Below are positions 17,565 to 27,050 of a stretch of DNA of 64,000 nt, in pieces. Source of the stretch: Flavobacteriales bacterium UBA6057. Its GTDB lineage: Bacteria > Bacteroidota > Bacteroidia > Flavobacteriales_G > Salibacteraceae. Both the position numbers and the translations under genes were made by a program. Numbering within the stretch: position 1 is the first letter of the stretch; the number at the start of each line of letters is the position of its first letter. The notes under the pieces were generated by a model. It saw nothing but the letters and a program-made list of their open reading frames with translations, was not told where the DNA came from and made no database searches. The stretch covers positions 321,247 through 385,246 of the forward strand of contig DIYJ01000014.1 in the NCBI GenBank assembly GCA_002428995.1. Direction: 5' to 3'.

Positions 17565-19154
17565 TTAACCATATTGTTCAAGGAGCGCGTTCAGGTCTTC
17601 GAGGGTGTTGGCTTCGCTGGCGGGTTTGTCTTCACGCCAGCGCTTCATCCTTGGAAAACGGAGAGCTACTCCTGATTTATGCCGGGTCGATTTTGCGATG
17701 CCTTCAAACGCAATCTCAAACACGAGTTCTGGGTTTACGCTGCGAACAGGGCCGAAGCGGTCAATGGTGTTTTTCTTTACAAAGGAGTCTACCTTGCGGA
17801 ATTCAGCATCTGTGAGGCCGCTGTAGGCTTTGGTGAACGGCACCAACTCATCGCCTTTCCAAACAGCAAAAGTGTAGTCAGTATACAAGTTTGCTCTGCG
17901 GCCGTGTCCACGCATGGCGTAGATCATCACAGCATCGATGGTCAGCGCGTCTACCTTCCATTTCCACCAATCGCCACGCTTGCGGCCCACTTTGTAGTCA
18001 GAGTTTTTTCGCTTGAGCATGATGCCTTCGCTCATGAGTTCCCGGCTGCGTGCGCGTTCCTGTGCGAGCTTTTCCCAGCTGTCAAACTCTACCGTTGGAG
18101 AAAGCAGCAATTTTGGGGAACCGACTTCTTCAACCAATGACTCCAAGAGTTTTCTGCGCTCCTCCATGGGGCGGGCTCGGATGTCTTCGCCTTGATGTTC
18201 AAGCAGATCATAGGCCATGAGCACAACAGGAGCGTCATTGAGCAGTTTCTTAGAAACGGTCTTCCGTCCGATGCGGGTTTGCAGCACGTTGAAATTGAGC
18301 GGTGTGTTACCATCATGTGCCAGAATCTCCCCGTCTAACACCGTTCCGTCAGGCAGCGCGCTTGCGAAGAGATGATATTCAGGGTATTTCTCCGTTACAA
18401 GCTCTTCACCGCGACTCCAGACAAACACTTCCTTGTTGCGAATGATAACCTGACCGCGGATGCCATCCCACTTCCATTCGGCTTGCCACTCTTCGGGCTT
18501 TCCCAGTTCTTCCAGCTCTTGCTCGAGCTGGTAGGCCAGGTAAAAGGGATAAGGCTTGCTGGCATCATCCTTTGTGTTCTCTTCCAGCAGCAGGGTATCA
18601 AATGTGGTCGACTCTGGATCCCATTTACCGGTCAACCGGTGCGCCAGGGAAGCCTCGTCCTTATCGAGGTGATGAGCCAGGGCCTTGACCATCATTTTTT
18701 GCGAAACCCCAATTCGGAAACCTCCTGTGATCAGCTTGTTGAACACAAATCGCTCATCTGCTGTGAGTCCACTCCACGCTTGTAAAATCGCATGCTTTTG
18801 ATCTGGCTCTTCGAAATCTCGAAGCTCAATGAGCCAGCGCATCCAGTCGCGCAAAGAACGATCATGATGTGCTTCTGGTTCCGGTAAGATGAGGGCGATG
18901 GTTTCTGCCAGATCGCCCACCACATGGTAAGAGTCTTCAAAAAGCCAATGTTCTACTCCGCCCGCCTCAGCTGCCCACTTTCGGAGCTTGCTCACTACCA
19001 CCGGTCGTTTTGGTCTGCGGCCCGTAAAAAGCGCTATTGCCCAAAGAATGTCACCACTTTCTGCCCGCTCAAAGTAGTTGGTCAAAGCTTTTAACCGAGC
19101 GTTAGTCTTGGTTGTTTGATCAAGCTCCTGAATCAGCAGTGAGAAGGACTTCAT
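17565..19154 (-). CDS. ATP-dependent DNA ligase (repair-operon type)
   Basis: 529 residues. An N-terminal helical DNA-binding region (to about 200) precedes the nucleotidyltransferase core with motif I EWKWDGIRG (catalytic lysine near residue 228), motif III-like DGTVLDGEIL, motif IV EGIMLKR and motif V GDWWKWK; the OB-fold closes the protein. It seals nicks using ATP and is distinct from the NAD-dependent replicative LigA. This LigB-like type marks the repair module with the DEXH helicase and PdeM that follow downstream. The fourth usual partner, a metallo-beta-lactamase-fold exonuclease, is not next to it: upstream lies an unrelated divergent secreted-protein gene. Confidence 0.95.
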   Translation of the reverse strand: MKSFSLLIQELDQTTKTNARLKALTNYFERAESGDILWAIALFTGRRPKRPVVVSKLRKWAAEAGGVEHWLFEDSYHVVGDLAETIALILPEPEAHHDRSLRDWMRWLIELRDFEEPDQKHAILQAWSGLTADERFVFNKLITGGFRIGVSQKMMVKALAHHLDKDEASLAHRLTGKWDPESTTFDTLLLEENTKDDASKPYPFYLAYQLEQELEELGKPEEWQAEWKWDGIRGQVIIRNKEVFVWSRGEELVTEKYPEYHLFASALPDGTVLDGEILAHDGNTPLNFNVLQTRIGRKTVSKKLLNDAPVVLMAYDLLEHQGEDIRARPMEERRKLLESLVEEVGSPKLLLSPTVEFDSWEKLAQERARSRELMSEGIMLKRKNSDYKVGRKRGDWWKWKVDALTIDAVMIYAMRGHGRRANLYTDYTFAVWKGDELVPFTKAYSGLTDAEFRKVDSFVKKNTIDRFGPVRSVNPELVFEIAFEGIAKSTRHKSGVALRFPRMKRWREDKPASEANTLEDLNALLEQYG

Positions 19155-19262
19155 GGCTTCAGTTCTGTGAGTGGACGTAAAAATCGACTATCTTAAACCT
19201 CGTAATCAAATTAACGTGGACACCAATAGCGTGTTCAAATGAAACCAATAACCACTACTCAT

Positions 19263-20468
19263 ATGAAGAAACACTTACTCTTAACTCTTATTCTTTTCCT
19301 TGGTTTTCACTGGCAATCCAAGGCCTGTATTGATCCTGACTCGGTGGTCGTGATCATTGTCAACTACGACACCCAGTGGGTGGCAGCAACCTGTCCTTAT
19401 GCGGAAGAAGTCGAGATTCGACTCAGTAACATCAGGCTGATGTCAGAAGCGCCAAACAAGATCTGCGCATGCGGACTTGCATCCTTTGCAGACAACTTCA
19501 GCGTCCTGCGCTATGTTGCCTTTGTAGACAGCGGCACTAACAACCCGTACAATGGATTTGGAGACTTCATTGAAAATGCTCTGGCATCTGACGAATGGGA
19601 CAATGCTGATCCGGGCAGCGGCAGCTGGGCAGGCCTCATTGCAGATGTGATTAATGGAGGATTGTCCGCAACTACTCCCGTTGAAATGGTGATCCGCGCA
19701 GAGGCTCCCCCGGGAACGCAGCTTGTCTTCGACAGTCTTTGTTCAGCCAATCAGTATCTGCCGGATTTGATCAATCAGGCATCGCTGGGTACAGATGCCT
19801 GGGATCCTGTAAATGAAACGCTGGACGCGAGCCATCAGTCTGTAAGATCGTTGGATGCCAGCCAGGTAGCCGGCTCCAGTGTGAGTTATGCAATCGTGTC
19901 ATCTCAGTACATGGACGACTTAGACGATGATATTCTGGACAATATCCCGGCTGACACCAACACCTGCAACGCCAACTTCAGCTACACAGCCGATGGCTTT
20001 GAAGTCACACTGACCGATGAGTCTAATACGGATGCGCTGCAGTTTCTGCGATGGGATCTGGGCAACGGTGAGATCATCGAAGCCTTTGAAGGCACTACTT
20101 ACGATTACACCAATTCCGGTGAGGGCACTTACACCGTCTGTGTTGAGAACATCAACAACGGCTCGGTATGCGATTCTCACTGCGAGGAAATTGTTGTCGG
20201 GCCTGCAGGTATTGAATCAGTGGGTATCGCAAGTCGCGCACTCTCTGTATTCCCCAACCCCGCGAAAGATCAACTGAAAGTGCGGTCTTCTCATGGCATA
20301 TTGCAAAACGTGCAAGTGTTGGACCTCCTTGGCCGCGAGGTCGCTTCACTGCCTCTCGATGCCTCGGGAGTAGCCGATGTCACCGAGATCCACAGCGGAA
20401 TGTATTTCCTGCGCGCCAACTGGGGTAACTTGGTGCTCAAATCAGAGATGGTGATCATCACTCACTAG
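19263..20468 (+). CDS. Secreted protein with PKD-like domain and T9SS type A sorting tail
   Basis: About 401 residues from the chosen start at 19263 (MKKHLLLTLILFLGFHWQSKAC), which gives a standard signal peptide; an ATG eight codons upstream is possible. The N-terminal half is unrecognised and has several cysteines. Near residues 235-310 a PKD-like fold appears (CNANFSYTADGFEVTLTDES, then WDLGNGEI and EGTYTVCVENIN). The C-terminal 75 residues are a T9SS type A tail (LSVFPNPAKDQLKV, LDLLGREV, SGMYFLRA). Probably surface exposed. It is followed by a clear terminator at 20491-20519. Confidence 0.85.
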   Translation: MKKHLLLTLILFLGFHWQSKACIDPDSVVVIIVNYDTQWVAATCPYAEEVEIRLSNIRLMSEAPNKICACGLASFADNFSVLRYVAFVDSGTNNPYNGFGDFIENALASDEWDNADPGSGSWAGLIADVINGGLSATTPVEMVIRAEAPPGTQLVFDSLCSANQYLPDLINQASLGTDAWDPVNETLDASHQSVRSLDASQVAGSSVSYAIVSSQYMDDLDDDILDNIPADTNTCNANFSYTADGFEVTLTDESNTDALQFLRWDLGNGEIIEAFEGTTYDYTNSGEGTYTVCVENINNGSVCDSHCEEIVVGPAGIESVGIASRALSVFPNPAKDQLKVRSSHGILQNVQVLDLLGREVASLPLDASGVADVTEIHSGMYFLRANWGNLVLKSEMVIITH

Positions 20469-20490
20469 GCTTCAACCTCTTGAAAGAAAT

Positions 20491-20519
20491 AAAGGCTGCC
20501 CTGTTGGCAGCCTTTTTTA
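20491..20519 (+). terminator. Rho-independent terminator
   Basis: GGCTGCC (20494-20500), loop CTGTT, GGCAGCC (20506-20512), then a run of T. It lies 23 bases after the secreted-protein gene ending at 20468. Confidence 0.88.
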
Positions 20520-20581
20520 TGCCACGGATTCTTGGGTTTAAGAAGCTCTAATTTTGTCCAAATTCTGAACTGCGCATACTC

Positions 20582-21490
20582 ATGGCTGAAGCGAATAAAG
20601 AGAACAAAGGCAAGCTACTCCTCTGGATCGTAATTGCACTTGCCGTTACCAACGTTGTGACGATCGTGATGCTTATCACCAAACATCAGGAGAATGTGGA
20701 GCTGGTGACCAACAACACAGACCTGCAGGTAGAAGGTGATCGCCTTACCATGGAACTGGAAGACATGCTCGCGAGCTATGATTCTGTTCAGACCGACAAT
20801 GCTGAGATGCAGGCACAAATTGCCGAGCAACGGGCACAGATTGAAGAGCTGATGAAGGAGGCTGAAAAGCACAAGGACGATGCCTACATCATCTACAAAT
20901 TGCGAAAAGAAGCCGCTACGCTGCGTGACGTGATGAAGCACTACCTCGTGACCATCGACTCGCTCAATACCGTGAACCTGGACCTCATCGAGCAGAAGTC
21001 TCGGGTGGAAGGTCAGTTGACAGAGCAAAAGGTGGAAAACCAGGAACTGAGCAACAAAAACGATGAGCTGGCTGAGAAGGTGAAGATTGGCTCGAAGCTT
21101 AAGACAGTGGACTTGGTTTCTGTTGGTCAGCGCGTCAAAAACAGCACTGTTCACCGGGAAACCGACCGCGCCAAGAGGGTGGATAAAATCAAGACCTGCT
21201 TCACGATCGACAAGAACGAAGTGACCAAGCCCGGCAAGGTGGAGGTTTACCTGCGTGTGATATCGCCCAGCGGTGAGGTTCTGGCCTATGACCAGACCAA
21301 GGACTACATGTTTACCTATGACGGAAAGCAAGGCCTCTACACCCGAAAGGAAGAAGTGATGTATGCCAACGAAGAGCTGGACATGTGCCTCTATTGGGAT
21401 GTAGAGAAGCAGCCCGAGGTTGGGAAGTACATCGTTGAAGTATATGCGGTAGACTACCTGATGGGAACGACAAGCTTTACGCTCAAGTAG
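20582..21490 (+). CDS. Single-pass membrane protein with long coiled coil, unknown function
   Basis: 302 residues. A Lys-rich start is followed by one membrane segment at about 12-33 (LLLWIVIALAVTNVVTIVML), then a coiled coil from about 40 to 175 rich in Gln, Glu and Asn (EQRAQIEELMKEAEKHK). The last 120 residues look like a compact beta domain (KTCFTIDKNEVTKPGKVEVYLRVISP, shown here by its ends only: KTCFT and YLRVISP) that should lie in the periplasm. I recognise conserved Bacteroidota proteins of this shape but no assigned role. It stands between a terminator and the end of the convergent outer-membrane protein gene. Confidence 0.8.
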   Translation: MAEANKENKGKLLLWIVIALAVTNVVTIVMLITKHQENVELVTNNTDLQVEGDRLTMELEDMLASYDSVQTDNAEMQAQIAEQRAQIEELMKEAEKHKDDAYIIYKLRKEAATLRDVMKHYLVTIDSLNTVNLDLIEQKSRVEGQLTEQKVENQELSNKNDELAEKVKIGSKLKTVDLVSVGQRVKNSTVHRETDRAKRVDKIKTCFTIDKNEVTKPGKVEVYLRVISPSGEVLAYDQTKDYMFTYDGKQGLYTRKEEVMYANEELDMCLYWDVEKQPEVGKYIVEVYAVDYLMGTTSFTLK

Positions 21491-21512
21491 CCCAGGTATC
21501 TAAATCGCTTGT

Positions 21513-24500
21513 TTAGAAAAATGCACGGGCTTCAACTCCGCCCGTGTGCACGATTGGAATTCCTGGTGACTGACGTCCGTTGTAGTTCAGACTAATCTGC
21601 AAGTTGTTCGCCAGTGTTCGGCTGTATGAAAGTCCCCAGGTCCCGTTGTAACCCGGTTGAAGCCCTTCCAACATCTCAAACCCAACAGGACTGTCAATGG
21701 CTCCCGCGTATTGTGCGAAGATGATGTTGCCCGTAAGCAGCAAACTCCCCTTTTCAGGCGAATTCAGGTTGAATTCCAGCCCCAGTGTTCGGCTAATGGA
21801 ACGCTCACCCGCTTCGGAAACCAGCGTAGGTGTGGCCTGGTTAAACTGTTCTTCGTATTCAAACAGCACTGAAACACGCCAAATCACTCCCGGCTGGATG
21901 TTCAGCTTGGGCTGCACCTGACGGAAAAAGATGTTGTAGTTCCGCGTACTCAGCACTCCGGCATCCGATTGAGAATTTTTGAAGCCCTGCTCACCTCTCG
22001 TTTCAAGCCCAAGAGTGGAAGTAATGTTCCAGCGCACACCCGCTCCCGTTTTTTCTGTGAATCGCGATTCAAATCCAGAGGTCAGCAAATTCCGCGAGTC
22101 CAGGCGTTGAAAGTTGAGGTCCGCGCCAAGCACCGGATTGCTTTGATTGAAGTAGAAGATGTTTCGAAGGTTGCTCGAAATCGATTGCAGGAGCGTGTCT
22201 GGAATGTTAAACACAAACGGGTTGAAGCGGTCGCTGCCGCGCAGCTCCAGCGTCTTGCGTTCGATGGCAAAATTGAACTGATTTGAAAAGTGACTCAGCA
22301 CCTTGCGCACGCCCTTTTTCGAGCGCCAGATCGATGCTGGCCGCAGGTAGAGCGACTGAGAGAACTGATTGGAAAACACCCGGATGAAATCATCGGTAGG
22401 CACAAAAACCTTGATGAAGTCTGCTGAGGCGATTTGATCTGCCAGCACCGCCTGCTCAAATTCGTTGATCTGCTTCTCGCCATCCCCGTTGTAGTCGTTG
22501 TGGATGTGTGTTCCCTGACCCGGAGTAGTGGCGATGAAGATGAATTCCCGCCTTAGTTCCTGCCCCGTTCCAATCTCGTAAAACGAAACCGATGTGACGG
22601 CACCTTTCAGCAGTCGGATCTGATACTCCAATCGCCCTAGCAAGGTGTTCTCCGCTTGTTGGGTGGTGAGGTTGGTATCCAGAATGTCCAGTGTCCTGTA
22701 ATTCACGGTAAAGAACATCGAGGAGCGCTCGTATTTCTTCAAATCAAGCTCGTAGCCATACATCCGCGCTAAGGTTGAGTTCAGCAGTTGCTGGCTTCGC
22801 GCACCCTGATCATTTCGCTGGGCATAAAACAGCCGATGCCGGTTCTGAGCCGAGTCTTCATTCGCGATGGAAGCTTCCCACTCATAAAATTGGTAGGCCT
22901 GATTCAGAAGCGTATCCGCTTGTGGGTCAAACTGCTGATTACGCTCAAAATCATCCTTGAAACCCAGCACCGTGCGCCAGACCGGGATGCCGATGTTGCT
23001 CCTCTGTCGAAGGAAGCGGCTGCTGATCAACTCACCGTCAATGCTGCTGAAGCTACCCTCGTAGGTGCCACGAATGCGAGGATGTGTCGATTTCAGATTG
23101 ACCATGTGTTGCAATCCATTGAAGGAATTGCCCGCAGCAAAAGATTTCAAGGTGTAGTTGGAGGTGAAGTCGTTCTCGTGATTCATGCCTACAGAGGCGC
23201 TCGTCACATTCTGATTGCTTGGAATTTCCAATCCCCGAATGTTCCAGTCGCGATCAAATTCAACCGACCGAAAACGCTCAATTTCCTGGAAGTATTGATG
23301 CACAAATTCATAGTCCACACCCGCGATCAATTGCCATGTTTTGCCGATCGGCTGTCTGCCGGTGAGATTGAACTTTCCGGCAAACCCCAGATCATCTTCC
23401 GAGTCGCTGGTGCTGAAGGTGTTTACATCCGTGTTCGTTCCCGCCAGTTCAAACGAAGTTTCGATGTTCTTGGTCACCTCGTAGGCCCCGGAAACGCTCA
23501 CCATCTGTCGCTGCTTTGGAGTTACCAAAAGCACCACCGGTGCGTAGTTTCCCTGCGGAACCCCGTTGACGGGCGGCACCCACTGGTAGCGCCTGCCAAA
23601 GGCCAGGTTTTCGGCAAACACATAGTCTCCGCGGCCCTGTCCTACTTCCGAAAAGGTCAGCTGGTAGATCGCCCGTTCCGGATCGGTGGAATAGACATAC
23701 ACATCAAAGGCAGCGATCGTATCCCCGACCACGGGATCGAAATAGCTCGTGTCCCGCTGTTCGTAGAGGATCTGATTTTCGCTGAACGCTACAGTGTCAA
23801 TGGCTGGCGCCACCGCCAAATCCAGGCTGTCACCAATGCTTCGCAACACGTTTTTCTGCGCCTCAGAGAGCTCCTGCTGCAGGGACTGATTCTTCGCGTC
23901 CTGCTCGCTGTAGATCGTCAAGCGTGTCTCTCCCCGTTCCGTCTGGTAGGCCGTGTTGCCATAGATCATTGAGCGCGCATAGTTCTGATCTGAATACTGG
24001 AATTCGGCCACGATCCTGCGGTCCTTGGTGATGGGCTGCTTCGCTGTAAAGGTCAGTTGCGAGGTGTTGTAGTCGATCACGTAGTCGTTTTCCTGCCCTC
24101 GCTTCAACAGTCGACCATCGATAAAGATTCGCTCCGTACCCGACAGGATGATGATGAAGCGCTCGTTTTCTGCTCCCCGCAGTTGATACGGACCCTGGTT
24201 CCCTTCCTGCCCTTGAATGATTTGACGGGAGAACTTACCTCTGGAGACGGCCCCGCCCGCATCGACCACCAGCCGCTTACTTGTATCTGCCTTGAAGGGG
24301 ATCACTGTTGTTTCCACACGACCGCCCTGAAGCTTTTTGTTGAATCGCATGAAGTAGGCATCATCGTGCAAGACCTGAAAATCACCGGCCGTGAAGCGCG
24401 TTTGCTCGTCATACACCTGGATGTAGACCTGGTCAAAATCCTGCAACTGCTGTGTGTTTCCTTCCGCCTGGATCGGGATGTTTTCATCTGCGATGGCCGC

Positions 24501-25031
24501 CAGCAGGCTGAAGCGTTCGTTCAGAGGTCCCGCCAGTTGGAGGTTGAGGCTCGAGTTCACCCCGAGACTCTGGTTGTTTCCAACCGTGATTCCCCGCGAA
24601 ACACTTCCCCGCTTTTCCAGGCCGCTCAGGTTCAGGATGGTATTGTCGTCTTGTGTACCACTCGAGCGGAAAGGATTGTAGATCCGATCGCCATAGCTGA
24701 GCACCATGGCCGAGTCCTTATGCTGGGTAACTTCGGTGAAGTTGAAGTCAAAGGTTTTGTACTCAATTTCTACCGTGATTGGAAAACTTACGTTAGTCGG
24801 TGAAACAATCAGCTTCGATTCTGCGTACAGCACTCGAAAGTCGCTGGAATCAAGCCCTTTCAACTGAAAGAATCCCGGTACAATGCTGTTCGAATCAAGC
24901 AGTGTGGTATCAGACGAAAGAACAAGGGAATAGGCCTTGAATCGGGCCTGTGCATAACCAAAGTCGAAGGCAGCTACCAAAAGGCATACGGCTAACATTC
25001 GAATGGTTAATACTTGCAATCTGGCCCTCAA
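21513..25031 (-). CDS. Very large outer-membrane (SprA-reminiscent) protein, unknown function
   Basis: 1172 residues with a signal peptide ending at FGYAQ. The start at 25031 is a TTG codon; it supplies the two arginines needed before the hydrophobic core, whereas the first ATG, 11 codons on, would not. The middle has a stretch SGTERIFIDGRLLKRGQEN followed by YVIDYNTSQLTFT, a pattern also seen in the giant T9SS translocon protein SprA, though this protein is half its length. The C-terminal half alternates polar and aromatic residues as in a large beta-barrel and ends in an aromatic pair (EARAFF). No close functional relative is recognised. Likely outer membrane. Confidence 0.75.
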   Translation of the reverse strand: MRARLQVLTIRMLAVCLLVAAFDFGYAQARFKAYSLVLSSDTTLLDSNSIVPGFFQLKGLDSSDFRVLYAESKLIVSPTNVSFPITVEIEYKTFDFNFTEVTQHKDSAMVLSYGDRIYNPFRSSGTQDDNTILNLSGLEKRGSVSRGITVGNNQSLGVNSSLNLQLAGPLNERFSLLAAIADENIPIQAEGNTQQLQDFDQVYIQVYDEQTRFTAGDFQVLHDDAYFMRFNKKLQGGRVETTVIPFKADTSKRLVVDAGGAVSRGKFSRQIIQGQEGNQGPYQLRGAENERFIIILSGTERIFIDGRLLKRGQENDYVIDYNTSQLTFTAKQPITKDRRIVAEFQYSDQNYARSMIYGNTAYQTERGETRLTIYSEQDAKNQSLQQELSEAQKNVLRSIGDSLDLAVAPAIDTVAFSENQILYEQRDTSYFDPVVGDTIAAFDVYVYSTDPERAIYQLTFSEVGQGRGDYVFAENLAFGRRYQWVPPVNGVPQGNYAPVVLLVTPKQRQMVSVSGAYEVTKNIETSFELAGTNTDVNTFSTSDSEDDLGFAGKFNLTGRQPIGKTWQLIAGVDYEFVHQYFQEIERFRSVEFDRDWNIRGLEIPSNQNVTSASVGMNHENDFTSNYTLKSFAAGNSFNGLQHMVNLKSTHPRIRGTYEGSFSSIDGELISSRFLRQRSNIGIPVWRTVLGFKDDFERNQQFDPQADTLLNQAYQFYEWEASIANEDSAQNRHRLFYAQRNDQGARSQQLLNSTLARMYGYELDLKKYERSSMFFTVNYRTLDILDTNLTTQQAENTLLGRLEYQIRLLKGAVTSVSFYEIGTGQELRREFIFIATTPGQGTHIHNDYNGDGEKQINEFEQAVLADQIASADFIKVFVPTDDFIRVFSNQFSQSLYLRPASIWRSKKGVRKVLSHFSNQFNFAIERKTLELRGSDRFNPFVFNIPDTLLQSISSNLRNIFYFNQSNPVLGADLNFQRLDSRNLLTSGFESRFTEKTGAGVRWNITSTLGLETRGEQGFKNSQSDAGVLSTRNYNIFFRQVQPKLNIQPGVIWRVSVLFEYEEQFNQATPTLVSEAGERSISRTLGLEFNLNSPEKGSLLLTGNIIFAQYAGAIDSPVGFEMLEGLQPGYNGTWGLSYSRTLANNLQISLNYNGRQSPGIPIVHTGGVEARAFF

Positions 25032-25189
25032 GAGGTCTGGGATTTTTTAGTGCCTTTAAAAGTGCGTTGAGAAAAATGTGAACGAAAGAAAGCCAAATCT
25101 CGTGTGATTAAGGCTTGGAAGCGTTCAATGCGGGGTTTATGAATGGGAAAAGCATGAAAGTAGACGCTTTGACGATGAGTTCTTCTAAG

Positions 25190-26950
25190 ATGGTTCGCGA
25201 TAGAGGTCAACAGTTAATGACACTGCTCATGGTGGTGGTCGTGCTGTGGCTTGTTGGCTGTCAAGGCCCCGGAAAAAGTTCTGATAGCTCTCGATTGGGC
25301 AAAGGAGGGGTGGAGTATGGCCATGTTTTTCGTGTCAACGAAGTCCAGGATCTGCGCAGTATTCATCCATTAAACATCACGGAAGTAGCCGCCTTTCGAA
25401 TCGCCAGCCAGGTGTACGAAGGGTTGGTCAAGTTCGATCAGTCTTCACTGGAAGTTCTGCCCGCGCTTGCTGAATCCTGGGATGTGAATGACGATGCCAC
25501 CGAATGGACCTTTCATCTCAGAAAGGATGTTCAATTTCATAACGATCCCTGTTTCCCCGATGGCAAAGGCAGAAAACTGGTCGCTGAAGACGTAGCTTGG
25601 TGCATCGCTCAGTTGTGCAGAGCCACCCCGGACAATCAGATGTTTTGGTTGGTGGATGAGCGCCTGAAAGGTGCTCGCGAATTCTACGAAGCTTCCCAAA
25701 GCGGAGACCCTGATCCTCGCACACTGGAAGGGGTGGAGGTGTTGGATGATTACACCATCCGATTCAAGCTGAATTATCCTTTTTCAGGTTTTCTCCAATT
25801 GCTCGGCCACAACGGTTTTTATGTCTATCCAAAGGAAGCTCAGGAGCATTACGGCCAAGAGCTCAATTCACATGCTGTTGGTACAGGCCCCTTTATCCTC
25901 AAGGTTTACAAGACCAATGAGCTGGTGGTGATGGAGCGAAATCCTGGGTATTGGCGGAAGGACGAGCACGGCAATCAACTGCCCTACCTCGATGCCGTAC
26001 AGGTATCCTTTGTGAAAGACAAAAAGTCGGAATTACTCAAGTTCAAGAACGGAGAACTCGACATGGTTTTCACACTGCCCATTGAAATGTATGCAGACGT
26101 CATGTCTGGCCTCTCCAATGCAAGTCGTCAGAAGCAGGCCAGTTTCGCTCCTCAGGTAAAACCATCGCTCAGTGTTGAGTACTACGCGTTTCAACATACC
26201 AGTGAAGTCTTCTCAGACGTAAGGGTGCGCAAGGCATTCAACTATGCGATTGATCGCGATGCCTTGGTGAACTACGCCTTGCAGGGAGAAGGCGAGCCAG
26301 GAACGGGTGGAGTAGTGCCTCCTGCATTTGAGAACTATCCTTTCAAAAGCTTGCGCGGCTTTGGCTTTGACCCTCAAAAGGCTCAGGAGTTGCTCGCAGA
26401 AGCGGGTTATCCCAATGGCGAAGGCTTTCCATCGCTTACGCTGCAATTGGCCAGCGGTGGTCAGAACTACGAGATGGTGGCCCAGGTGGTACAACGCATG
26501 CTCAAAGAAAATCTGAACATTGACATTGAGCTTCAGGTGATGTCCACGCCTCAGCTGCTGGACAATGCAGAGTCTGGCAGTGCTCAGTTCTGGAGAGACG
26601 GCTGGGTGGCTGATTACCCGGATCCTGAGAATTTCCTCTGTCTGTTCTTGTCCAATGGAGGAGGCTCTTCCAACGAGAAAGCCTACCTGAATAGCGTGCG
26701 GTATGAAAATCCGGTGTACGACAGCTTGTATGCTTCCGCAGTGAGGGAAACCGACCACAAGCATCGCTATGAAATGTACCTCATGCTGGATCAAATCCTC
26801 ATGAATGATGCAGTGGTGATGCCACTTTACTACGAAGAATTCACGCGCCTTATTCCTGATTACGTGCGCAACTTTCCGCAAAACAGCATTGAATACCGCG
26901 ATTTCAGTGCCGTTTGGATCTCTTCGGCTGATCCTTCAGAAGAGGGCTGA
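25190..26950 (+). CDS. ABC transporter substrate-binding lipoprotein, family 5 (oligopeptide type)
   Basis: About 586 residues from ATG 25190, chosen because it gives a 24-residue lipoprotein signal peptide with lipobox LVGC; in-frame ATGs at 25115, 25154 and 25175 are alternatives. The SBP_bac_5 fold is evident: VYEGLVKFDQSSLEVLPALA, then ESWDVNDDATEWTFHLRKD (split here), VGTGPFIL, RKAFNYAIDRDALV, and LLAEAGYPNGEG. The family binds oligopeptides or similar ligands for an ABC importer. No permease or ATPase gene is adjacent, so partners must be elsewhere. Divergent from the large outer-membrane protein gene. Confidence 0.92.
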   Translation: MVRDRGQQLMTLLMVVVVLWLVGCQGPGKSSDSSRLGKGGVEYGHVFRVNEVQDLRSIHPLNITEVAAFRIASQVYEGLVKFDQSSLEVLPALAESWDVNDDATEWTFHLRKDVQFHNDPCFPDGKGRKLVAEDVAWCIAQLCRATPDNQMFWLVDERLKGAREFYEASQSGDPDPRTLEGVEVLDDYTIRFKLNYPFSGFLQLLGHNGFYVYPKEAQEHYGQELNSHAVGTGPFILKVYKTNELVVMERNPGYWRKDEHGNQLPYLDAVQVSFVKDKKSELLKFKNGELDMVFTLPIEMYADVMSGLSNASRQKQASFAPQVKPSLSVEYYAFQHTSEVFSDVRVRKAFNYAIDRDALVNYALQGEGEPGTGGVVPPAFENYPFKSLRGFGFDPQKAQELLAEAGYPNGEGFPSLTLQLASGGQNYEMVAQVVQRMLKENLNIDIELQVMSTPQLLDNAESGSAQFWRDGWVADYPDPENFLCLFLSNGGGSSNEKAYLNSVRYENPVYDSLYASAVRETDHKHRYEMYLMLDQILMNDAVVMPLYYEEFTRLIPDYVRNFPQNSIEYRDFSAVWISSADPSEEG

Positions 26951-27050
26951 AAACGCTCCCACTAACCACAAACCGTGTGTTTAAAAGTCCTGATGCCTTC
27001 AGGATCACTGGCATTGGCTTCAACTAGCTTTACAGTGAAATATGGAAGGT

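Noticed and set aside
22788..23972. Long open frame (394 codons) on the plus strand
   Set aside because: It lies fully antisense to the large outer-membrane protein gene, whose signal peptide and barrel features are clear; the antisense product has no recognisable domain.
26970..27010. Hairpin TCCTGA/TCAGGA before the OmpA lipoprotein gene
   Set aside because: Short stem without T run or other support; could arise by chance.
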